In this document: in pieces, positions 57,845 to 64,000 of the stretch
Layout of the letters: each line of letters begins with the position of its first letter
How positions within the stretch are numbered: the stretch's first letter is position 1
Assembly (NCBI RefSeq): GCF_010731895.1
Contig: NZ_AP022596.1
Coordinates: 806,001 to 870,000 of the forward strand
Direction: 5' to 3'
DNA length: 64,000 bases
Source: Mycolicibacterium helvum
GTDB lineage: Bacteria; Actinomycetota; Actinomycetes; Mycobacteriales; Mycobacteriaceae
The notes under the pieces: generated by a model
The model's database searches: none
Told to the model about the DNA's origin: nothing
The model's input: the letters and a program-made list of their open reading frames with translations, nothing else
Program-made: the position numbers and the translations under genes

Positions 57845-58057
57845 ATGGCAGGCAACGAGCTCGACCGTGATCGTGTCCGGGCTGCACGCGACGTGGCACG
57901 CATGCACCCCGCCCTGGTGGCGGTGGTGCTGGGGATCCCGACAGCGGCCGCTGTCGCATTGGTGTGGTGGCTGCTCGGGTCCGCCACGGCGGTGCTGATG
58001 CTGCTCGCGGCACTTCTCTTCGGTGGCTGGTCGATGGTGCGCAAGCGCAGGCGCTGA
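57845..58057 (+). CDS. Small membrane protein (70 aa)
   Basis: ATG at 57845 opens a short protein with a charged N-terminus (NELDRDRVRAARDVARMH), two hydrophobic stretches (ALVAVVLGIPTAAAVALVWWL and TAVLMLLAALLFGGW) and a basic end RKRRR, giving two helices with both ends inside. No family recognised. Divergent from the RHH-like gene. The 3' end stops 12 bp before the convergent cyclase gene. Confidence 0.6.
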   Translation: MAGNELDRDRVRAARDVARMHPALVAVVLGIPTAAAVALVWWLLGSATAVLMLLAALLFGGWSMVRKRRR

Positions 58058-58069
58058 AACGGTTACCGC

Positions 58070-59194
58070 TCAGGGCTTGTCGGCACGACGCGCGCGAAAG
58101 AGCTTGACGTCGCCCTGGATGCCTTTGAGTCGGCGCGCCTTGGCGAACGACCAACTGAAGGAACCGTCGTCGCCGATCTTCTCGCGGGCCGCCTCCGCAA
58201 CCAGGACCGATCCAGGCCGGGCGGCCGAGGTGACCCGGCTGGCCAGGTTGACCGGGCTGCCGAACCAGTCGCCCACCCGACTCACCGCGGGCCCGTAAGC
58301 CACGCCCACCCGCAATTGGGGCAATGCCTCGTCGGCTTCGGTGGCCTCGATGAGCGTCAACATCGCATCCAGCAGCGCTGCCGTATTCGTCGACACCATC
58401 ATCACCGCGTCACCGATCGTCTTGACGAACCGCACCGGGGGCACGGCCACATCGCGGGCCGCGTCGGCCAGCCGGTTGGCAAGCTGCTCGAGTTCTTCAG
58501 GCGCGACCGTCTCGCCAAGCCGAGTGAACCCGACGAGGTCGGCGAAGGCGACGGCCACCAGACGGGCCCCGGGCAGCGGCGCCCCGGCCGCCCGTTCGTT
58601 GGCATTGACCGCCTCGGTTTCCATCGCATGCCGCAACTGCAGCATCAGCATGTCCTGGATCATCGGCCCCAACAGCGGGGCCGCAGTGCTCACCAATGCC
58701 CGCATACCCTTGGCCATCTCGAGTTCGGTGGTGCCCGCGCGCTGCATCGTCGACGCCACCCCGGTGTAGCGAATCGCCTCGGCAGCGTGCGAAAGCCCTT
58801 CTGCCAGCACCCGAACCACGGTGAGCAACTGATCGGGATCAAAACCCAGATCGAGGAAACGCTTGATGTGCACGACGGTCTCGGCGTCGGGTCGCAGGTA
58901 GACCTCTGCGTCAGGATCCTCGACCGATGGCAGCCCGCTGGCCCTCAGGAATCGCATGAGCTGGTCGACATCGAGGCCGGTCCGCTCGCTGATCTGCCGG
59001 ACCGACAGCCGGGTGCCGTCATCGCCGAGGGTGCGGCGGCCCGGCAGCAGCATCGGCGCGAACGAAGCCTGGATCTCCTCGACCGAGATGCCCTGCTCCA
59101 GCAGCCACGGGATCAACTCCGCCCGCTGGGCTCGGGCATCGCCGGTCAATCCGTCGAGCAGCCCGGACGCCTCCGGGTCGACGGTGTCGGTCAC
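58070..59194 (-). CDS. Class III adenylyl cyclase with N-terminal regulatory domain (Rv1264-like)
   Basis: Protein of 374 residues. The first 200 residues form the all-helical regulatory domain that in Rv1264 inhibits the enzyme and senses pH. The catalytic domain has metal aspartates Asp219 ([12 protein letters not shown]) and Asp262, the adenine-specifying pair Lys258 (VKTIGDAVM) and Asp309, and the transition-state residues Asn316 and Arg320 (SPVNLASR). All are intact, so it should form cAMP as a homodimer. GTG at 59194 chosen, as the frame upstream is not domain-like. Confidence 0.92.
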   Translation of the reverse strand: MTDTVDPEASGLLDGLTGDARAQRAELIPWLLEQGISVEEIQASFAPMLLPGRRTLGDDGTRLSVRQISERTGLDVDQLMRFLRASGLPSVEDPDAEVYLRPDAETVVHIKRFLDLGFDPDQLLTVVRVLAEGLSHAAEAIRYTGVASTMQRAGTTELEMAKGMRALVSTAAPLLGPMIQDMLMLQLRHAMETEAVNANERAAGAPLPGARLVAVAFADLVGFTRLGETVAPEELEQLANRLADAARDVAVPPVRFVKTIGDAVMMVSTNTAALLDAMLTLIEATEADEALPQLRVGVAYGPAVSRVGDWFGSPVNLASRVTSAARPGSVLVAEAAREKIGDDGSFSWSFAKARRLKGIQGDVKLFRARRADKP

Positions 59195-59352
59195 TGACCC
59201 AACGTATACCGGGGCCAGCCCCCACCGTGGGCCTGGTCGTCTAGGTCGGCGGCTCCTGCACATCGAGGTGACGCGCCTCAACGAAGACTGTTTACGGCAC
59301 GAGGCGATCGGTCCCATGACATATTCCGCTCGCCTCACCTCAGACATTTACT

Positions 59353-59361
59353 TGTCTGACA
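59353..59361. promoter_or_regulatory. FadR-type (GntR) operator at the tauE start
   Basis: TGTCTGACA is a perfect palindrome around one T. The larger TTGTCTGACAT matches the FadR-subfamily consensus TNGTNNNACNA except for its last base. It sits 10-18 bp before the tauE start codon and two genes from a FadR-type regulator, so binding would block transcription. Confidence 0.5.
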
Positions 59362-59370
59362 TGTGCTACT

Positions 59371-60294
59371 TTGGCTCGCGTGAGCACGCGATCAATAGGA
59401 AGCAAGCGACCGAAAGCAACCGCCGACACGACGGGTTCCGCCTCGACCGCCAAGACCAAGGCCGAACTGGGGATCGGATTCACCGGTGGAGTCATCGGTG
59501 GCCTGTTGGGCGGAGGAAGCGGTGTCTTCTACGTCCCCGCCCTGGAGAAAGTGGCTGCCCTGTCAAGACCGTCGCTGCACGGAACGGCGGGAGCGGCCAA
59601 CATCGCCGTAACCGGTGTCGGCGCTGCGACGTTCGCATTGGCCGGGGGCTCCATCGACTTCCGCGCCGGGATGGGATTGGTCGTCGGGGCGACGCTGGGA
59701 GCGTTTCTGGGCGCCAAGCTCATCTTGCGTATCCCCCACCGGTTCCTGCGTTGGCTGTTCGTGACGATTTTGCTCGCAACCGGCGCGAAACTGCTGCTGG
59801 ACGCCGCGGGGGTGGGATCGCTCCGAGGCGCGACCATTGTGCCGCCCTCGCTGATCGCAAACCTGTGGTTCACCGTGCCCACCTCGCTTGTTCTCGGCTT
59901 CATCATCGGGGCATGGGCAGCGGGAATGGGTCTGGGCGGAGGACTGCTGGCCGTCCCCGTGCTGATGGTGCTGTACGGCGCGGACCTGCCCACCGCTGAG
60001 GGCACGTCACTGCTGATGTTCTTCCCCAACGCCATCGTCGGCACCGTCGTGCACGCTCGACAAGGCACCGCCGATAAACGTCTCGGGGTGATCTTGAACA
60101 TCGGGGCGCTACCCGGCGCGATCGTGGGAGCGCTGGCAGCCCTGGCGCTAGACGTGCGGGTTCTGAGCATCGTTTTCGCGGCATTCGCGCTGTTAGTTGC
60201 CGTGCGCGAGATGTACCGGATGCACCGGACCCGTGGTGAGACTAGAGCCGCTGCCGATAGCATGTCGTCAGACAAGCGATTGAATGAGGAGTGA
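59371..60294 (+). CDS. TauE/SafE-family permease
   Basis: Membrane protein of 307 residues with about eight helices in two repeats. Each repeat begins with a Gly-rich helix: IGFTGGVIGGLLGGGSGVF and GAWAAGMGLGGGLLAVPVL. Family members export sulfite, sulfoacetate or related organic anions. Start is a TTG at 59371 or a GTG three codons later; no Shine-Dalgarno decides. It ends 9 bp before the GntR gene, so they form an operon. Confidence 0.85.
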   Translation: MARVSTRSIGSKRPKATADTTGSASTAKTKAELGIGFTGGVIGGLLGGGSGVFYVPALEKVAALSRPSLHGTAGAANIAVTGVGAATFALAGGSIDFRAGMGLVVGATLGAFLGAKLILRIPHRFLRWLFVTILLATGAKLLLDAAGVGSLRGATIVPPSLIANLWFTVPTSLVLGFIIGAWAAGMGLGGGLLAVPVLMVLYGADLPTAEGTSLLMFFPNAIVGTVVHARQGTADKRLGVILNIGALPGAIVGALAALALDVRVLSIVFAAFALLVAVREMYRMHRTRGETRAAADSMSSDKRLNEE

Positions 60295-60303
60295 GATACG
60301 GCG

Positions 60304-61017
60304 GTGGAGGCCCTGACCCGTATCCCGCTGTCGGAGAAGGCGGCTCGATCGCTGTTGAGCGAGATCGCCAGCGGACGATGGCAAATCGGCGACCAGCTCC
60401 CCGGGGAAATGGCTTTGGCCGCCGAACTGCGCGTCGGACGCTCCACCATCCGAGAAGCAATCCGACTCCTTGCCGCACGCGGAGTGCTGAGCACCCACCA
60501 AGGCATCGGCGTCTTCCTCACCGCCACCGCACCCCATGAACCCTGGGACCGACTCGCCCAGATAGCGGCGATCGCCGAAGTGGTGCAGGTCAGGGTTGCC
60601 ATCGAATCGCGCGCCGCAGCCATGGCCGCGCAGTGGCATCGCGAGGACGACGCCACCGCGATCGGTGACGCGCTCGCCGAACGCAACGGCCTGCTCAATG
60701 ACACAGCCAGCAACCTCGCCAGCGCTGACATCAGATTGCACCGGCGAATCGTCGCCGCCTCGCACAACACGCTGTTGCTGTTCTTGTTCGACAGCATGCA
60801 GCAACGCCTCATCGCCAGCATGACCGAACTCCTCACACTCATGCCCGTCGACCAACACGACGCCGACGAACACACCGCGCTCGTCAGCGCCATCCTCAAC
60901 CGCCAACCACGGGAAGCCGAGGACCTGACCCGCCGACACCTGCTCGGCCTAGCCGAGGACCTTGCAGCGCTACCGACGGCCAGCGAGGGGATCCCCCCTG
61001 CCAACCGAGGAGAGTGA
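60304..61017 (+). CDS. GntR-family (FadR subfamily) transcriptional regulator
   Basis: Regulator of 237 residues. The winged helix covers residues 10-75 with GEMALAAELRVGRSTIREAIRLLAARG. An all-helical FCD domain follows, including DIRLHRRIVAASHN, which holds the Asp/His metal-ligand pattern for an organic acid effector. GTG at 60304 with AGGAG 12 bases upstream. Likely represses tauE and itself through the palindrome at 59353. Confidence 0.88.
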   Translation: MEALTRIPLSEKAARSLLSEIASGRWQIGDQLPGEMALAAELRVGRSTIREAIRLLAARGVLSTHQGIGVFLTATAPHEPWDRLAQIAAIAEVVQVRVAIESRAAAMAAQWHREDDATAIGDALAERNGLLNDTASNLASADIRLHRRIVAASHNTLLLFLFDSMQQRLIASMTELLTLMPVDQHDADEHTALVSAILNRQPREAEDLTRRHLLGLAEDLAALPTASEGIPPANRGE

Positions 61018-61061
61018 ACAACCCACATGCACGACACACACGAGCTTCTTGATCTCCCCTG

Positions 61062-61556
61062 ATGCCCAAGTTGCCACTATTGCAGGGGTTTTCGCCGATA
61101 GCCGGTAATCGCCCCGGCACGCTGATCCTCGGCAACATGCCCAGCGCCATGTCATTGGCCACCGGAGAGTATTATGGCAACCCACGAAACATGTTCTGGC
61201 GCTTAGTCGCTGAGCTATTCGGGTTCGACGCCGACGATCCATATCCGCAGCGAGCCGCATCGCTTCGCAGGAGCGGCATCGCCGTGTGGGACGTACTCAG
61301 ACACTGCCGGCGAACGGGCAGCCTCGATTCGGCCGTCGAACAAGACAGCATGGTGGCAAATGACTTCGCGACCTTCTTCGCCGAACACCCCTCGATCAAG
61401 CGCGTGTACTTCAACGGTGCGGCCGCCGAACGCAACTTCATGCGGCTGGTCACATTGGACGTGCCCCGCACCTACGTGCGACTGCCCTCGACGAGTCCGG
61501 CACAGACCATGCGCTATGCAGACAAACTCGCGGCGTGGCGGGTGATCACCGACTAG
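61062..61556 (+). CDS. DNA-deoxyinosine/uracil glycosylase (UDG superfamily, family 6-like)
   Basis: Base-excision repair enzyme of 164 residues. Family features are LILGNMPSAMSL, then the YYGNPRNMFW motif near residues 37-46, and the end loop LPSTSPAQTMRYADKL. This layout matches hypoxanthine-DNA glycosylases, which remove deaminated adenine. An 11-codon ORF (61027-61062) ends one base inside its ATG (TGATG) and might couple its translation. It overlaps the convergent amidase by 4 bp. Confidence 0.85.
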   Translation: MPKLPLLQGFSPIAGNRPGTLILGNMPSAMSLATGEYYGNPRNMFWRLVAELFGFDADDPYPQRAASLRRSGIAVWDVLRHCRRTGSLDSAVEQDSMVANDFATFFAEHPSIKRVYFNGAAAERNFMRLVTLDVPRTYVRLPSTSPAQTMRYADKLAAWRVITD

Positions 61557-62944
61557 GACACCGGCGGCCTGCGGTGCGCCCACGGGCGGGCGATCTCGAT
61601 CTGGTGGCTCAACGACAACAGCGTCGCCTCATCGGAGGGCCGGCCAACCAGTTGTATCGAGACCGGGACTCCATCGTTGTCCAGTCCCCACGGGACGACC
61701 GCGGCGGGCTGGCCGGTGGCGTTGAACATGCCGAGGAACGGAACCCGGGAGGCCACCATGGCCAACGTGGACACCCCACCGCGGTGCTGGTACTGACCGA
61801 TCCGTGACGGCCCCAACGCGGTTCCGGGAGTGATCACCACGTCGACGTCGTCGAAAATCGACTGCACCCGTGCGTTCAACGCCGGTTCGGCGGCCCGCAC
61901 CCGCGCGATCTGGGCATCGGAGATCAACCGGCCCAGGCGGGCAATGCCTTTCGTTCTGGGCTCGAGCCGCTCGCGGTGGGGCAACGCGGTGACATCCTGG
62001 TAGGCGCCGCGCCACATCCGTGGCAGCAGATGACCGTAGACGGCCCATGCCGGGTAATCGGGGTCGCGCCAGAGGACCTCATGGCCCAGGTCGCGCAGCA
62101 GCGTCTCGGCTCCGTCCAGCGCCTTCTGCTGAGCGGACCCGATGCGGCCGACCAACGTCGGCGGGATCTTGGTGCTCAACGCAATTCGCAGCCTGCCCGG
62201 TTCGCGGTTGGCGGCTGCGACGAACCCGCCCGACGGAGCGGGTTGGGCCGTCGTCGCATCGAGGAACAATGCGGCGTCCTCCACCGTGCGGGTCATCGGG
62301 CCGTTGACGGACAGCCCGCACCAGGCGTCGTCGTGCGGGGCTATTGGCACCCGGTCACGCTGCGGCTTGAGACCGAAGAGACCGCACCAGGTGGACGGGA
62401 TCCGAATAGATCCGGCACCATCGGAGCCCAGCGCCATCGGCGCCAAACCCGCAGCCACCGCTGCCCCACTGCCACCGCTGCTGCCACCGGGTGTGCGGGC
62501 CAGATCCCACGGATTGTGCGTGGCGCCGAACGCGACGGTCTCGGTGAAGGGCCACAGCATCATCTCCGGAACCGCCGTCTTGCCCAGGATCACCGCACCG
62601 GCCTCGCGCAGCCGGCGCACCACCTCGGCGTCGGCCGTCGGCGCCAATCCGTAGGCGCTGCTGCCGTAGCAGGTGAACTCGTCGGCGACATCGACGTCGT
62701 CCTTGATCGCGATCGGAACCCCCAGCAGGGGCTTGCGTTCACCGGCGTCGAGCAGTTCCTGTGCGGCCGCGGCTTCGCGCCGCGCGCTCTCGGTGAAGAC
62801 GACGCGATAGGAACGCAACTCCCGATCCACGCGGGCTATCCGCTCGAGATAGAGCTCCAAGAGTGCCGGGGCGGTGATCGTGCCGTTGACGAGCATGCGC
62901 GCCTGCTCGGCGGCACCGGCGAAGGCAATGTCGGTGGAGTCCAT
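61553..62944 (-). CDS. amiB2: Amidase (AmiB2, Rv1263-like)
   Basis: Amidase-signature enzyme of 463 residues. The Ser-cisSer-Lys triad is Lys81 (IAIKDDVDV), Ser155 (GGSSGGSG) and Ser179 (GSDGAGSIRIPS), all intact; Ser155 to Ser179 is the typical 24 residues. Substrate unknown; a small acyl amide is likely. ATG at 62944 chosen; the frame upstream overlaps the HIT gene. Divergent from the HIT gene with 36 bp between starts. Confidence 0.93.
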   Translation of the reverse strand: MDSTDIAFAGAAEQARMLVNGTITAPALLELYLERIARVDRELRSYRVVFTESARREAAAAQELLDAGERKPLLGVPIAIKDDVDVADEFTCYGSSAYGLAPTADAEVVRRLREAGAVILGKTAVPEMMLWPFTETVAFGATHNPWDLARTPGGSSGGSGAAVAAGLAPMALGSDGAGSIRIPSTWCGLFGLKPQRDRVPIAPHDDAWCGLSVNGPMTRTVEDAALFLDATTAQPAPSGGFVAAANREPGRLRIALSTKIPPTLVGRIGSAQQKALDGAETLLRDLGHEVLWRDPDYPAWAVYGHLLPRMWRGAYQDVTALPHRERLEPRTKGIARLGRLISDAQIARVRAAEPALNARVQSIFDDVDVVITPGTALGPSRIGQYQHRGGVSTLAMVASRVPFLGMFNATGQPAAVVPWGLDNDGVPVSIQLVGRPSDEATLLSLSHQIEIARPWAHRRPPVS

Positions 62945-62980
62945 CTGCCGCAGCGTAGCGCTGGGCGCTACGGTGACGAG

Positions 62981-63412
62981 ATGGCATGCGTGTTCTGCGA
63001 GATCGTCGCCGGTACGGCGCCGGCCATCCGCGTCTACGAGGACGACGACTTCCTGGGCATTCTCGACATCCGCCCGTTCACCCGCGGCCACACGCTGGTC
63101 GTACCCAAGCGGCACAGCGTCGATCTGACAGATACGCCGGCCGAGACCCTGGCCGGAATGCTGTCCGTCGGCCAGCGAATCGCGCAGGCCACCCGGGCCT
63201 CAGAGTTGGGCGCGACCGGGAACAACATCGCCATCAACGACGGCAAGTCGGCGATGCAAACGGTCTTCCACATTCACCTGCACGTGATCCCGCGGCGCGA
63301 CGGGGACAAGCTCTCGTTCGCCAAAGGGATGCTGCTGCGCCGCGATCCCGATCGCGAGGCCACCGGCCGGATTGTGCGCGATGCCCTCAAAGCACTGGAT
63401 ACGACCGGATGA
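62981..63412 (+). CDS. HIT-family nucleotide hydrolase (Rv1262c-like)
   Basis: Protein of 143 residues with the histidine triad FHIHLHVIPR (His97, His99, His101), which hydrolyses nucleoside phosphoramidates or adenylated compounds. The N-terminal CVFC pair with nearby histidine probably binds zinc. ATG at 62981 gives the conserved start CVFCEIVAG. Followed after 10 bp by the nitroreductase gene, so the two form an operon, as Rv1262c-Rv1261c do. Confidence 0.92.
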   Translation: MACVFCEIVAGTAPAIRVYEDDDFLGILDIRPFTRGHTLVVPKRHSVDLTDTPAETLAGMLSVGQRIAQATRASELGATGNNIAINDGKSAMQTVFHIHLHVIPRRDGDKLSFAKGMLLRRDPDREATGRIVRDALKALDTTG

Positions 63413-63422
63413 GAGTGATGGC

Positions 63423-63860
63423 ATGACGTCGCTTAACCACAAGGCATTGATGCGATTCGTCAAGGCGCACGATGCGGTGTATCGGCGCAGCAATGGGTGG
63501 ATCGGCCATCGGATGCCCGGTGTGCCACCTTCGTTGATGTTGCACACCATCGGGGCGAAAACCGGCGAGCCGCGCTCGATGCTGCTGGCGTACTACCGCG
63601 ACGGCGACGACTATCTGATCGTCGCATCCAACGGCGGTGCGGACCGCAACCCGGCCTGGTATCACAATCTGCGCGCGCACCCGGACATCGAGATCAACCT
63701 CGGCAGAAGGCGTTTGGCGGTCACCGCACACATCCTGCTACCAGACGATCCAGACTATGCGCGGCTATGGCAACTCTGCGACTCGGCGAACGGCGGCCGG
63801 TACACCGCCTATCAGCAGGGAACGAAGCGCCCTATCCCGGTTGTGCGCTTGACGCCATGA
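63423..63860 (+). CDS. Deazaflavin (F420)-dependent nitroreductase family protein (Rv1261c-like)
   Basis: Split-barrel protein of 145 residues of the Ddn family. Signature parts are LMLHTIGAKTGEPRSMLLAYYRDGDDYLIVASNGG (F420 phosphate loop with the TGxxR and NGG elements) and NPAWYHNLRAHPDIEINLG. Members reduce quinones or nitro compounds with F420H2. ATG at 63423 follows GAGAGTGATGGC. Physiological substrate unknown. Confidence 0.9.
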   Translation: MTSLNHKALMRFVKAHDAVYRRSNGWIGHRMPGVPPSLMLHTIGAKTGEPRSMLLAYYRDGDDYLIVASNGGADRNPAWYHNLRAHPDIEINLGRRRLAVTAHILLPDDPDYARLWQLCDSANGGRYTAYQQGTKRPIPVVRLTP

Positions 63861-63873
63861 CGGCTGCGCCCAG

Positions 63874-63923
63874 ACTGCACTTGTTTACGCGTCCGCTCGC
63901 GAAACGCGTACAACAACTGCAGT
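63874..63923. terminator. Long inverted repeat between convergent gene ends
   Basis: ACTGCACTTGTTTACGCGT (63874-63892) pairs with ACGCGTACAACAACTGCAGT (63904-63923) with one mismatch and one bulge, making a hairpin of about 18 bp with an 11-nt loop. It lies between the stop of the Ddn-like gene and the stop of the last, leftward gene, so it can terminate both. Confidence 0.65.
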
Positions 63924-63933
63924 TTCGGCGCGG

Positions 63934-64000
63934 TTAGAACAGCTCTTTGGCCAGCAGTTCCAGCGTGGCCTCGCGCGCGGGCGCGGTGCGGGGGTCGGTG
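63934..64000 (-). CDS. 3' end of an unidentified gene
   Basis: A leftward frame enters from the right edge and ends with TAA at 63934. Only 21 residues are visible (ending AREATLELLAKELF), which look like a C-terminal helix. By synteny Rv1260, an oxidoreductase, is expected here, but the fragment is too short to confirm. Confidence 0.4.
   Translation of the reverse strand, partial: TDPRTAPAREATLELLAKELF

Noticed and set aside
61976..62980. Long N-terminal extension of the HIT protein
   Set aside because: Antisense to amiB2 with no domain; the ATG at 62981 begins the conserved zinc-binding start.

Overview
The window looks like a fast-growing-type Mycobacterium (Mycolicibacterium). It is high-GC throughout. 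It carries mycobacterial families such as LprB/LprC lipoproteins, a wax ester synthase/DGAT, an F420-type luciferase-like oxidoreductase, a Ddn-like nitroreductase and a hemophore-like secreted protein. From memory, the right two thirds keep the gene order of the M. tuberculosis Rv1261c-Rv1287 neighbourhood, with local replacements. No rRNA, tRNA, transposase or CRISPR array was seen.

Bases 1-15378 (minus strand) hold the most unusual locus: a complete PUFA-synthase-type secondary lipid synthase. Transcription runs pfaD (FMN enoyl reductase), pfaA (KS-AT-4xACP-KR-DH), pfaC (KS-CLF-AT-four hot-dog DH units), then rmlA (partial). The last three junctions are 8 bp, GTGA and ATGA, so all four genes are probably translated as one unit. 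The ER-PfaA-PfaC order is that of terrestrial (myxobacterial-type) pfa clusters. The four ACPs are almost identical at DNA level. A KstR-like palindrome lies 43 bp upstream of pfaD.

Bases 15717-29978 are a mixed accessory region. It holds a hemophore-like protein, a voltage-gated-type ion channel, a Tat lipoprotein amine oxidase, three small ORFs and an MFS exporter. A PNPOx-family protein follows a disrupted FMN alpha-hydroxy-acid oxidase pseudogene. Next come an LLM oxidoreductase, a VOC protein, a TDT transporter and an Rrf2 regulator. Two large exported proteins share an 11-bp-period direct-repeat promoter motif, and an isochorismatase-family hydrolase follows.

Bases 29250-33377 are sulfate assimilation genes, cysD-cysNC-cysQ with an upstream beta-carbonic anhydrase. 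Bases 34066-39503 are an oppBCDA peptide importer. At the usual Rv1279 position lie an alpha/beta hydrolase, a DszC-like flavoprotein and a wax ester synthase/DGAT with a DosR-like box upstream. Bases 43644-52985 hold an SbcC/SbcD-like pair, a SixA-like phosphatase, lprB-lprC and two ABC exporter halves.

Bases 53000-64000 hold an amino-acid permease and alcohol dehydrogenase opposite a PucR regulator, a ribbon-helix-helix-like protein, a class III adenylyl cyclase, a TauE-GntR pair, a family-6 uracil/hypoxanthine DNA glycosylase, amiB2, a HIT protein and a Ddn-like protein. The window ends in the 3' end of an unidentified gene.
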